Source of the DNA: Vibrio crassostreae
Lineage (GTDB): Bacteria; Pseudomonadota; Gammaproteobacteria; Enterobacterales; Vibrionaceae
Reading direction: 5' to 3'
Assembly: GCF_024347415.1 (NCBI RefSeq)
Contig: NZ_AP025477.1
Coordinates: 186,001 to 250,000, forward strand
DNA length: 64,000 bases
A model generated the notes under the pieces. The model had not been told where the DNA came from, searched no databases, and was given only the letters and a program-made list of their open reading frames with translations. A program made the position numbers and the translations under genes. Positions 9,367 to 17,840 of this stretch are shown piece by piece (positions within the stretch are counted from its first letter, which is position 1; every line of letters begins with the position of its first letter).

Positions 9367-11144
9367 AGGGTGTTGATCTCAAGTACCTCAAGCACTTTTT
9401 TAAGTTTGCTAAGAAATACAAAGGCTCTGCCATTCTGGGTATTGCGATGCTTCCGCTGTCGGTCATCACGAGCTTGTTGTTTCCTTGGCTGATCATTCAA
9501 GTGATCGACGTCCATCTAAGTCATGGTGATATGGATGGTCTGCTCGAATACGTCTTCTATCTCGTTGCCGTGCTGGTGGCGAGCTACGTGGTGGATACCA
9601 CCTATTCGTACAACCTGCGTAAAACGGGTCAATACACCATAACTGACATGCGCTCTGTGTTGTTTGCTCGCGTACTTAAACTGCCGCGCAGCTATTTTGA
9701 CAATACGCCAATAGGTGTCACGCTTTCGCGCCTGACGAGTGATTTAGAGACCATCGGCGAGACCTTTGTTCAATCGGTTGTCGGTTTAGTGAAAGACAGT
9801 ATCAACACCATTGCTTTGTTGGTGATGATGTTCTTCATTGATTGGCAGCTGACGTTGATTGTATTGATCATCATGCCACCCGTGATGTACTTAACGGTGT
9901 ACGTGCGAAACCGACTTCGTGCTCTGTATAAAGTCACGCGTTCTTCACTCGCTCGTGGAATTGGCTTTTTACAAGAAGTTCTGTTTGGCATGAAAACGGT
10001 TCAGATGTACCGAGCAGAAGAGCAAGTCGAGCAGCGTTACCAAGGTTTTACCGATGAGTTTTTGAAAGCGCAGAAAAAGATCAATAAGTATGATGCGATT
10101 CTGTTTTCGTTTATCTCTGGCATTACCTCAATCACTATCGCGATCATGATTTGGTACGGTTCTGGGCAAGTGATCGAAGGGGCACTCACCTTGGGTGTGC
10201 TGATTGCGTTCATCAACACGTTAGAAAAGGTATTTGTTCCGATTCGAGACTTCACATCGCAGATCGCTTCGATTCAGAGCTCATTTGCAGCGTTTGACCA
10301 TATTGAAGAGCTGTTTGTTGAGCCAACTGAAGAGGAAGGGCGTAACCTTTTGCCATCTAACAAGGTAGAAAAACAGCTCGAAAAGTTTGTGAGCCTTGAG
10401 TTTAAAAACGTGAGTTTCCGTTACAAAGACGACTCTCCATATGTACTAAAGAATGTCTCGTTTGTATTGGAGAAAGGGCATCAAATCGCGCTTGTGGGTT
10501 CGACGGGCTCGGGTAAGTCGACGATTCTGCGTCTGATCTCTAAAACCTACCAAGACTATGAAGGCAACATTTTGTTGAATGGAATAGAGCTCTCGCAGAT
10601 CTCAAGCGAAGACTCTGCTCATTTGTTCTCAATGATGATGCAGGATGTGCATCTATTTGAGGAGACGATTTCGTTCAATATTGCGCTTGGGAAAGAACAC
10701 CTATCAAACACCGTGGTTGAGCAGGCGGCGCGTTATGTTTATGCCGATAAGTTTATTGAACAACTCCCTCAAGGTTATGACTTCCACTTGGAAAAGAACG
10801 GCTCCAATTTGTCTGTCGGGCAAACGCAGCTTATTTCGTTCGCTCGGGCGGTTGCACAGGGTGGTCAATTGATGATGCTGGATGAGGCGACCAGTTCGGT
10901 AGATTCCATTACCGAAGACCTGATCCAAAAAGCCATGCAACGTCTGTTCAAAGAGAAAACCGTGATAGCGATTGCACACCGTTTGAGTACCGTTCGTCAC
11001 TCAGACACCATTCTGGTGTTGGAAAAGGGTGAAATTGTTGAACAAGGTAATCATCAACAGCTGGTGGCGCACAATGGTATTTATGCTGGCTTGTTACAAG
11101 AATCGATTGTCGAAGCGGTCGATTCTCAAGCTACGATAGCCTGA
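9360..11144 (+). CDS. mdlB: ABC exporter half-transporter, MdlB-like
   Basis: 594 residues with a six-helix exporter domain (about 20-310) and an ATPase domain: Walker A GSTGSGKST near 380, signature region LSVGQTQL near 483, canonical Walker B LMMLDEA near 504 and H-loop IAHRLS. The signature is LSVGQ rather than LSGGQ. This matches the degenerate-site partner role: its weak signature pairs with the upstream subunit's Asn-substituted Walker B, while its own Walker B pairs with the intact LSGGQ of MdlA. It starts inside the end of mdlA, indicating translational coupling. No terminator is obvious directly downstream. Confidence 0.85.
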   Translation: MLKGVDLKYLKHFFKFAKKYKGSAILGIAMLPLSVITSLLFPWLIIQVIDVHLSHGDMDGLLEYVFYLVAVLVASYVVDTTYSYNLRKTGQYTITDMRSVLFARVLKLPRSYFDNTPIGVTLSRLTSDLETIGETFVQSVVGLVKDSINTIALLVMMFFIDWQLTLIVLIIMPPVMYLTVYVRNRLRALYKVTRSSLARGIGFLQEVLFGMKTVQMYRAEEQVEQRYQGFTDEFLKAQKKINKYDAILFSFISGITSITIAIMIWYGSGQVIEGALTLGVLIAFINTLEKVFVPIRDFTSQIASIQSSFAAFDHIEELFVEPTEEEGRNLLPSNKVEKQLEKFVSLEFKNVSFRYKDDSPYVLKNVSFVLEKGHQIALVGSTGSGKSTILRLISKTYQDYEGNILLNGIELSQISSEDSAHLFSMMMQDVHLFEETISFNIALGKEHLSNTVVEQAARYVYADKFIEQLPQGYDFHLEKNGSNLSVGQTQLISFARAVAQGGQLMMLDEATSSVDSITEDLIQKAMQRLFKEKTVIAIAHRLSTVRHSDTILVLEKGEIVEQGNHQQLVAHNGIYAGLLQESIVEAVDSQATIA

Positions 11145-11365
11145 CTGCCTCAAATCAGACTGTTGCTTTCGATAAGACGAATTGGTCTTGTCTATGCTTC
11201 ACCAGTTTCTATTGTTTTCTAATATTCCCAATAGGTTAGGGAAATTAAACATATTTTTCGATTATTAATATGTTATGATCCCCCTACTACTAAAGGGGTG
11301 TCTTCGGGCATCGGGATGTATGCGAGCAAAACGTAAGTGCTTGTGTCAGTCACTTTCTGGCGAAT

Positions 11366-11644
11366 ATGGAATCGAAAATGTTGTTGGAAGAAGTTGTAGA
11401 AATTATTGAATTAACCGACTCAGACCATTTATCTCAAGCAATGGAACTGTTTAACGAGCATGGCTTTGTTGACGCAGAGCACTTACCTTTTATGACGGTT
11501 GTTTTTGAAACAGCGCCAGAGCACCTTGCGAAAAAGTTGTCGCAAATAGGCTTTAAAGGTTTAGTAAAAGTAGAGAAGAGCGAAGACGCAACTGGTTTTA
11601 TGATTGTTGATGCTGAACAAATCCAGTTTAGCAAAAGCGCGTAA
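11366..11644 (+). CDS. Small conserved hypothetical protein
   Basis: A 92-residue acidic cytoplasmic protein with no signal peptide or membrane segment. Predicted alternating helices (LLEEVVEIIEL, HLSQAMELFNEHGF) and strands (FMTVVFETA, GFMIVDAEQIQF) suggest a small alpha/beta fold. A second in-frame ATG lies five codons in; neither start has a strong Shine-Dalgarno. It is separated by 47 bp from the next gene on the same strand and may be co-transcribed with it. No family recognised. Confidence 0.6.
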   Translation: MESKMLLEEVVEIIELTDSDHLSQAMELFNEHGFVDAEHLPFMTVVFETAPEHLAKKLSQIGFKGLVKVEKSEDATGFMIVDAEQIQFSKSA

Positions 11645-11691
11645 TTGGAATCGCTCCCTAACATCCATTATGACTATTTGAGGTTAACACA

Positions 11692-12126
11692 GTGACAACA
11701 GCTACCGTTTCATCAACAGAACAACACGTATCCAATGAACATGCACTTTTGGGTGCGTCGTTATTAGCATCACAAAAAGTAGAACTGGCGCTGTTTACTG
11801 TGATCTCTAAATTAACTAAAGCATTATCAAAAGAGCAGCAACAGTCATTAGGTTTGGACCTGGATACCTTTTTAAGGGAGACCTCAAGTGAACAAGCCTC
11901 TACGTTGAGCCTATACGAACAGACGTTTGGTGAGCAGCTTCCTTTGAAGACAAATGAACTTAACGATTTTATTTATCATCGAAACTTGGTAACTCGAGGC
12001 TTTTGGCGAGTGACTGGCGCCGATGTTAAAGGCGGCGAGAAGCTTGCTAACCCAGAACTTTATTTAAAAGAGTTCTTGGCAAAATGTGAATACTGGCAAG
12101 TGATGCTTGATACCCAAACCAAGTAA
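11692..12126 (+). CDS. Conserved hypothetical protein (GTG start)
   Basis: 144 residues starting at GTG 11692, with a GAGG Shine-Dalgarno 9 bp upstream. Mostly helical by composition (ALLGASLLASQKVELALFTVISKLTKAL), with no export signal, no cysteine-rich motif and a C-terminal aromatic patch (EYWQVML). It follows the 92-residue gene and ends before a clear terminator at 12142-12172, so the two may form an operon. No function recognised. Confidence 0.6.
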   Translation: MTTATVSSTEQHVSNEHALLGASLLASQKVELALFTVISKLTKALSKEQQQSLGLDLDTFLRETSSEQASTLSLYEQTFGEQLPLKTNELNDFIYHRNLVTRGFWRVTGADVKGGEKLANPELYLKEFLAKCEYWQVMLDTQTK

Positions 12127-12141
12127 GCGAATTGAAATAAG

Positions 12142-12174
12142 AAAGCCATAGCGAACATGCTATGGCTTTTTTGT
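12142..12174 (+). terminator. Rho-independent terminator
   Basis: Arms AAAGCCATAGC and GCTATGGCTTT (11 bp) around a 6-nt loop, followed by a T run. It ends the 11366-12126 transcription unit and may also serve the converging cytochrome b561 gene. Confidence 0.85.
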
Positions 12175-12203
12175 TTGTGTAAACCGTCCTGAGTTCTCTG
12201 ATT

Positions 12204-12767
12204 CTAGAGCATCATCTTCAATACATAGTTCTTAGAGACAAAGTGGTGTTTAAGGGCGGCACTGATATGCAGCACAATTAAACAGGCGAGGGCAATACAA
12301 CTGGCACGATGTAGATAGAAAAAGAAGCCGTTGATTGCAGAGTTGGTAATTAGGTTATTTACGCCCACTAGCCAAAATAAAGAGTACGGCTCCTTTAGCA
12401 TTAAGTAACCGGTGCTGAAAACCATAAACATCACAAGGTACATCAAAGAATGTGCAAGCTTAGCTACACATTTTTGCCCTTCAGGCACAGAGGTTGGCAT
12501 GTTTGGCGATGAGCGAAAGTGGCTCCAGATATAACGCACCACGAGCAGCGGTGTCGCAACGGTCGCCAATGACATGTTGAGCACTGACAAAAAAGAAAAC
12601 AGCTCTGGATGGCTGGTGACATAGTGCATCACATACCCTGCTATTGTTGCGTAGATGATTACAGAAGCCATTACCCAGTGCAGTACACGGCTTAATAAAT
12701 CGTATCGTGGATTATTCAAATTAACCTCGCTCTGATCGTTATTAATATAAGATTCATCTCGATGCAA
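12204..12767 (-). CDS. Cytochrome b561 family membrane protein
   Basis: 187 residues with four hydrophobic helices and histidines placed as in the CybB/cytochrome b561 family: LHW near residue 29 in helix 1, HY near 49, AHSL near 105, and LHISAALKHH near residue 165 in helix 4. These would ligate two b-type hemes, and the protein would move electrons in the inner membrane (superoxide or quinone-linked in E. coli CybB). The polar N-terminus MHRDESYINND is unusually long. It converges with the hypothetical operon at 12126. Confidence 0.85.
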   Translation of the reverse strand: MHRDESYINNDQSEVNLNNPRYDLLSRVLHWVMASVIIYATIAGYVMHYVTSHPELFSFLSVLNMSLATVATPLLVVRYIWSHFRSSPNMPTSVPEGQKCVAKLAHSLMYLVMFMVFSTGYLMLKEPYSLFWLVGVNNLITNSAINGFFFYLHRASCIALACLIVLHISAALKHHFVSKNYVLKMML

Positions 12768-12995
12768 TAAATCAATTTTTGGTATATTCGCATCGCGAAT
12801 TAATTATATAGAACAGTATTACGCGGTATTTTTATAATTTAGAAATTAATGATGTTGCTTCAGGTGTTTTATAATTATCAATGATGTTTTAGAGTGTTAA
12901 TTCCAATATGGACATGGCAAAATTGTCGACTTCCTAGCTTGTATGCTTATTACGAGATACAGTTAGTCTAAAGATAAATATATAAGGAATGTATA

Positions 12996-13835
12996 ATGCT
13001 TCGAATCTTATTGATTGCAGTTATCTCGGTGTTCAGCGCGATGAGTTTTGCAAGCGAAGAGGTTAAGTACTCTGAACAAGAGTATTTGGATAGACCGCTG
13101 ATGGAGCGCTATATCTTGGATGAGCTGAAGCAACTACGAATGGAGCAGCAGGATCTTGAAAGGCGTCTCACAATCCAGATGACAGATCGTGAATTGTCAG
13201 TAGCGGATAAATCGCTGAACTATGCCAATGTGACTGTGACGTATTTTTTCTACATTATTGCTGGTGTAGCTTCTCTTATTGCATTGGTGGGTTGGCAATC
13301 ACTCAAAGAGTTGAAACACACCACCAAAGAGATGGCTGACAGACGACTCAACGACATAGCCCAAGATTATGAGAAGAAGTTTAACGTTCTTGAAAGGGAT
13401 CTTAAGCGTAAGACTCGAATCATCTCAGAGAACAACAGAGAAATCGAAATCATCAATGAAATTCATAATTTATGGTTGAGGGCTCAGAATGCTCAAACCG
13501 CCGAGCAGAAAATTGAAATCTACGATGAGATCTTAAAAGTTCGCCCGGGTGATTTGGAAGCACTAACTTACAAAGCCGATGCAGCAATGGACATGCAGGA
13601 ATACCACTGGGCGATGAGCTTATGTAATCGCGTGTTGGAAGTGGACGATCAAAATGCTCACGCCTTGTATCAACGTGCTTGTGCCTACGCAAGGTTAGGT
13701 GCTGAAGGCCAAGCGATCGATGACTTAGAGCGCTCTATCGAAGCCAGTGGTTCAATGCGAGAGCTATTGGCTGATGAACCTGACTTTGAGATGCTGCGTG
13801 GCTTAGAACGCTTCGAAGCACTTCGTGAAGAATAA
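12996..13835 (+). CDS. TPR-repeat membrane-anchored protein
   Basis: 279 residues. A signal peptide (MLRILLIAVISVFSAMSFA) leads to a charged helical stretch, then one transmembrane helix at about residues 85-103 (YFFYIIAGVASLIALVGW) and a coiled coil (about 105-150). At about 170-255 are TPR-like pairs (YDEILKVRPGDLEALTYKADAAM, NRVLEVDDQNAHALYQRACAYARLG). The layout suggests a periplasmic N-domain and a cytoplasmic scaffold that binds partner proteins. AAGGAA precedes the ATG. No operon partner is evident. Confidence 0.7.
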   Translation: MLRILLIAVISVFSAMSFASEEVKYSEQEYLDRPLMERYILDELKQLRMEQQDLERRLTIQMTDRELSVADKSLNYANVTVTYFFYIIAGVASLIALVGWQSLKELKHTTKEMADRRLNDIAQDYEKKFNVLERDLKRKTRIISENNREIEIINEIHNLWLRAQNAQTAEQKIEIYDEILKVRPGDLEALTYKADAAMDMQEYHWAMSLCNRVLEVDDQNAHALYQRACAYARLGAEGQAIDDLERSIEASGSMRELLADEPDFEMLRGLERFEALREE

Positions 13836-13996
13836 TGCTAGATAAAGAGTAGTGTTAACTAAGATGGTGGGCCTTGCATGCCCACCATATTTTCACGCCT
13901 ATCGCGCTGCGGTTTCTTACATTTCATTTATTTCTTTGAATGAATTGTTATGTTATAACACTTTCTAAGTTCCTCGTTATAACCGCTAAGTATTTT

Positions 13997-15253
13997 ATGA
14001 AGTTCCTCCGTATTGGCCTGATCGTTATTGCTATCAGCGCATTTTCCCTTGCTGCTTTGCTCTCTTTTCATCCTGAACCAGAAAAAGAAATCTCGATAAA
14101 AGTCACGCCTTATCAAGAACTGCACACGGACGGTGAGGAACAGGCGCCGCCACAAACCAATTCGAACTCAATGATCAAAATTCACTACTTTGTGAAGGTT
14201 GGGGATACCCTCAGTAATATATTCGAATCGTGGAATCTGCCTTATGAAACGGTTCACAAGGTCATGGAAGCGGATCTTGAATCTTTGAAACTCGACACAA
14301 TAAAGCCTGGTGACCATCTAGAGTTGCTATTGGATAGTGACTCTAAACAACTCGTAGAGCTCATTTTCCATGAAAGTCTCGTAGAACAAGCTGTCTTTAC
14401 GAAAAATGATGATGGAAGCTTTAACTACCAATTTCATGAAATGCCTGGTGAATGGAAAGAAAAACTCTACGCGGGCAGTGTTCATGGTAGCTTTTCAACA
14501 TCTGCATACAAAGCGGGGCTTACGACAGCTCAGATAGCCAATATTACTCGCACGTTGAAAGATAAAGTTAACTTCGCTCGTGAACTAAGAGCAGGTGACA
14601 GCTTTAATGTACTGGTCAAAGAGCAGTACACGAATGATCATTTAACGGGCAAAACAGAAGTTCAAGGTATCTCAATTCAATTAAGAAACCGAGAAGTGGC
14701 GGCGTTTCTTGCGCCTGACGGTCTTTTCTACGACAGAGAGGGTAATAGCCTAGAGCAAGCTTTCGATAGATACCCTGTAGACAGAAAATTCCGAAGAATT
14801 ACCTCATCGTTCAACCCTAAACGAAGACACCCAGTGACAGGGCGTATTTCGCCACACAATGGTACTGACTTTGCGACGCCTGTGGGCGCCCCCGTATACT
14901 CAACGGGTGATGGCCGTGTTGTGGCGCTTCGTGACCACCCTTATGCCGGGAAATACTTGGTGATTGAACATAACAGCGTATACACGACACGTTATCTTCA
15001 CTTGAGCCGCTTCCTCGTTAAGAAAGGTCAGCAAATTAAGCGAGGTCAGAAAATCGCATTATCGGGTGCAACTGGCCGTATCACAGGTCCTCATTTGCAC
15101 TTTGAGGTATTGGTTCGTGGTCGAGCAGTCGATGCGATGAAGGCTAACTTACCGATGGCAAGCTCAATTATGCCTAAAGATAGGAAAGAATTTTTGGCTC
15201 GAATGGCCTCTTTTGATGCCATGATCTCTGAGCCAGCAGGTCGTGCAAGTTAG
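13997..15253 (+). CDS. M23 (LysM-containing) peptidoglycan DD-endopeptidase, ShyA/MepM-like
   Basis: The frame is open from 13940, but the membrane anchor MKFLRIGLIVIAIS starts at ATG 13997, giving 418 residues. After the anchor comes a LysM-like segment (HYFVKVGDTLSNIFESWNL), a linker domain, then a LytM/M23 domain at about 285-400. Zinc-site motifs are visible: HNGTDFATPVG (H-x3-D), YTTRYLHLS and GPHLHFEVLV (HxH). Such enzymes cut peptide crosslinks in the cell wall to permit growth. The size and layout match Vibrio ShyA and E. coli MepM. Which Vibrio Shy paralogue it is cannot be settled here. A strong terminator follows. Confidence 0.88.
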   Translation: MKFLRIGLIVIAISAFSLAALLSFHPEPEKEISIKVTPYQELHTDGEEQAPPQTNSNSMIKIHYFVKVGDTLSNIFESWNLPYETVHKVMEADLESLKLDTIKPGDHLELLLDSDSKQLVELIFHESLVEQAVFTKNDDGSFNYQFHEMPGEWKEKLYAGSVHGSFSTSAYKAGLTTAQIANITRTLKDKVNFARELRAGDSFNVLVKEQYTNDHLTGKTEVQGISIQLRNREVAAFLAPDGLFYDREGNSLEQAFDRYPVDRKFRRITSSFNPKRRHPVTGRISPHNGTDFATPVGAPVYSTGDGRVVALRDHPYAGKYLVIEHNSVYTTRYLHLSRFLVKKGQQIKRGQKIALSGATGRITGPHLHFEVLVRGRAVDAMKANLPMASSIMPKDRKEFLARMASFDAMISEPAGRAS

Positions 15254-15290
15254 AGCTATTCAAGCCTAAGTTGTCCAACGAATACAATAA

Positions 15291-15328
15291 CGCCCCTTAG
15301 CTAACGATTTAGCTAAGGGGCGTTTTTT
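15291..15328 (+). terminator. Rho-independent terminator after the M23 peptidase
   Basis: The 12-bp arms CGCCCCTTAGCT and AGCTAAGGGGCG enclose an 8-nt loop and are followed by six T. Confidence 0.92.
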
Positions 15329-15361
15329 CTAGGTAATCACACGATTTAGCGAGTGATTCAA

Positions 15362-15682
15362 CTAAGCCACAACCACTGCTGTGCCGCTTGCTGAAACCAT
15401 CAGCATACCATTGCCTGTGCCAAGTACTTCGTAATCAATATCTACGCCTACCACTGCGTTGGCACCCGCTTCAATCGCTTTCTGCTCTAACTCTTTGAAT
15501 GCGTAGTTACGTGCTTTTTCCAGTTCTTTCTCGTAGGTACCAGAACGTCCACCCACAAAGTCACGAATACCCGAAAACATATCTTTGAACACGTTCACCC
15601 CTAGGATAGCTTCTCCGGCAATAACCCCTTTGTAATCGACAATGCGTTTGCCTTCGACAGATTGTGTAGTGGTAATAATCAT
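15362..15682 (-). CDS. ybjQ: YbjQ/UPF0145 family heavy-metal-binding-like protein
   Basis: 106 residues, colinear with Ybj[22 protein letters not shown] at the start, [12 protein letters not shown], the [11 protein letters not shown] loop, and [14 protein letters not shown] at the C-terminal half. The family forms pentameric alpha/beta assemblies and is listed as heavy-metal-binding, with no proven physiological role. Cytoplasmic. It lies downstream of the leftward LysR gene with a 71-bp gap, so read-through is possible. Confidence 0.9.
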   Translation of the reverse strand: MIITTTQSVEGKRIVDYKGVIAGEAILGVNVFKDMFSGIRDFVGGRSGTYEKELEKARNYAFKELEQKAIEAGANAVVGVDIDYEVLGTGNGMLMVSASGTAVVVA

Positions 15683-15753
15683 AATGGCCTCTGTAAGTTA
15701 GATGCGTTGTAACTAGCTGAATAACGGCTAGCTGTATTTGGGCTAGAGCAGTT

Positions 15754-16680
15754 TTATTCCTGAATATCACCGCTGATTATTGTCTCTGAGCGTGTGAATT
15801 CATGTCTCAACCATGTTCTCAGTTTTAGCACACTTTCTTGTTTTAATTTGTTTTTCGGGCAAACAAAGTAGAAATCTTGGTGCGGGTTAGCTACTGGATC
15901 GCCAAGCTCTACCAGCATGCCGTGGCTAATATCATCTTTCACAAACAAGCGATGCGTTACTAATACGCCTAATGAGCGAATTGCAGCTTGCACGGCTTGA
16001 ATGGAGACATCGAATGTTAGATTGCTATGGAATGTGGGCAGTGGGATTTGGTAATTGTCGCACCATACCTGCCAGTCGTGTTGTCGCCTTAGGTTAAAAA
16101 CACCAATGGTCGGGTTTTGTTTGACGAGTTGTTGAACGCTTAACTCACTCTGGTTTTTTAGCAGAGTTGGACTGCATACCAAGACCAGATCATCATCGCC
16201 AAGCTTTTCGCTGTAATACTGATCCCATTCATTCGGTTTGCCGTGCACAAGGGCAATATCGACACCTTCCTGCTCTAGATCAAAAGGGCCAGTTAACGTG
16301 GAAATACGGATATCAAGTGAGGGAGCAAAAGCTTGGAAATCGGGGACGCGGGGAATCCACCAGTGCATCGCGAGTGAATTGACCATGTTAAGGGTAATGC
16401 GGTGCTCGTTAGGTGTTCTGGCAAGCTCTTCGGTAGCCTCTATCACTTGCTCAAGTGCGGGAGCGACTTTTCGGTAATATCGCTTACCTGCAGCATTAAG
16501 CACAACACGACGACCGACTCGTTGAAACAACGGTTTGTTGACCAGTTGCTCCAGGGACTTGATAGCTTGGCTTACCGCAGAGTGGCTAACATACAACACC
16601 CGAGCGGCGTCGGTCATGCTGCCAGTTTCAGCTACAGCAATGAAAGCATAAACGGATTTAAGCGGAACGAGTTTTTTCAT
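15754..16680 (-). CDS. LysR-family transcriptional regulator (GcvA-like)
   Basis: 308 residues. An N-terminal winged helix-turn-helix (about 5-63: LKSVYAFIAVAETGSMTDAARVLYVSHSAVSQAIKSL, quoted in part) is followed by a periplasmic-binding-like effector domain (about 92-295). The HTH is a textbook LysR type and the effector domain resembles the GcvA branch. It is divergent from the EamA exporter at 16772 with a 91-bp shared intergenic region, the usual arrangement when a LysR protein controls its neighbour and itself. The effector is unknown. Confidence 0.88.
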   Translation of the reverse strand: MKKLVPLKSVYAFIAVAETGSMTDAARVLYVSHSAVSQAIKSLEQLVNKPLFQRVGRRVVLNAAGKRYYRKVAPALEQVIEATEELARTPNEHRITLNMVNSLAMHWWIPRVPDFQAFAPSLDIRISTLTGPFDLEQEGVDIALVHGKPNEWDQYYSEKLGDDDLVLVCSPTLLKNQSELSVQQLVKQNPTIGVFNLRRQHDWQVWCDNYQIPLPTFHSNLTFDVSIQAVQAAIRSLGVLVTHRLFVKDDISHGMLVELGDPVANPHQDFYFVCPKNKLKQESVLKLRTWLRHEFTRSETIISGDIQE

Positions 16681-16771
16681 TGGTAAGTTTTCCTTACAGT
16701 TATAGTTAATATTACTCGCTATTTTTCATCACGTCACGCCTCTAAAATAAATGTTATAGGAGGTGATAATT

Positions 16772-17788
16772 ATGTCTGATATTACCAAGGCGACGACTTT
16801 CATGTTGTTGTCGACGTTTAGTTTGTCTTTAAGTGGCTTAATGGCCAAATATCTATCTGAAGTGATGCCCACTTCGTTACTCAGTTTTGTGCGGTTTTTG
16901 TTACCCAGCCTGTTTTTATTTCTTTTTCTGACCTTTTATAAGATCAGTAAGCCGACACGAGAAATGTGGAAACCTTTAGTGATGCGGGCGATCTTTATGG
17001 TGGCGTGTCAGTGGTGTTTCCTTACTTCACTACAAACTTTAACTCTCGTTGAAGGGGTAGTGTTGTTCAGCACTGGTCCTCTGTTTATCCCATTGTTAGA
17101 AAAATTAATATTTGGCACCAAGATTCATACAACGACGATAGTGTGTTTAGCTGTCACCTTTGTTGGCGTAGTGATGATGGCGGGGGATTGGTCGCAGTTT
17201 GAGTTAGGTTCGGAGTTCTTTAGACCTGCGCTTCTGCTTGGGCTTCTCGCGGGGGTATTTAATTCTGGCTCGCAAGTCAGCTTATACAGAGCATCCAAGA
17301 CGAGCCTTTCGCCAGCAGAGCTTAACGCGTGGACCTTTTTAGTCGCGGCAATCATTGTGATTCCAATGGTGGTGTTTACTTCAGTTTCTGCGGTTCCCGA
17401 GGTACGTGAAAGTGCTGAAAAAGGCTTCCTGTCGGCGTTGTTGTCTTTTGACGATTTACGTTGGATTGTTCTCGGAGCTTTCGGCCTTGCACTGTTTACC
17501 ATCAATACCCAAATCTTCCGTTCCAAAGCGTATAAGCTGGCAGATAGCGGTTCCCAGTTGGCCCCTCTGATTTTTACAAACATGTTGTTTAGCGCGTTAT
17601 GGCAGGGGTTATTCTTTGATGATGTGTTTTCTACTCAGCAGATGATTGGCATTAACCTCATTGTCGTGGCGAGCATCACCAATACATTGCTGGCAAAAAG
17701 ACACAGCAAGGCGAAAGCCAAACAAAAACCACACACCACAATGGTGGTAGCGAATACTGCGGTATTGGACTCAGCAACTAAAAGCTAA
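16772..17788 (+). CDS. EamA/DMT-superfamily transporter
   Basis: 338 residues from ATG 16772, chosen over a GTG at 16763 because a strong AGGAGG Shine-Dalgarno (16757-16763) sits just upstream. Ten hydrophobic helices are arranged as two EamA repeats (about 5-140 and 165-310). It opens SDITKATTFMLLSTFSLSLSGLMAKY, and the second repeat carries AFGLALFTINTQIF. These are inner-membrane drug/metabolite exporters. The divergent LysR gene is the likely regulator. A Lys-rich cytoplasmic tail (KRHSKAKAKQK) ends it. Substrate not deducible. Confidence 0.82.
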   Translation: MSDITKATTFMLLSTFSLSLSGLMAKYLSEVMPTSLLSFVRFLLPSLFLFLFLTFYKISKPTREMWKPLVMRAIFMVACQWCFLTSLQTLTLVEGVVLFSTGPLFIPLLEKLIFGTKIHTTTIVCLAVTFVGVVMMAGDWSQFELGSEFFRPALLLGLLAGVFNSGSQVSLYRASKTSLSPAELNAWTFLVAAIIVIPMVVFTSVSAVPEVRESAEKGFLSALLSFDDLRWIVLGAFGLALFTINTQIFRSKAYKLADSGSQLAPLIFTNMLFSALWQGLFFDDVFSTQQMIGINLIVVASITNTLLAKRHSKAKAKQKPHTTMVVANTAVLDSATKS

Positions 17789-17840
17789 CCATTGAGCTTA
17801 TGAAGCTTATGGTCTTCAGCCTGAATGGTTAGCTTAAAGC

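Noticed and set aside
11280..11300. CCCCCT...AGGGG hairpin upstream of the 92-residue gene as a riboswitch
   Set aside because: A short stem without further conserved structure or T run; not enough evidence.
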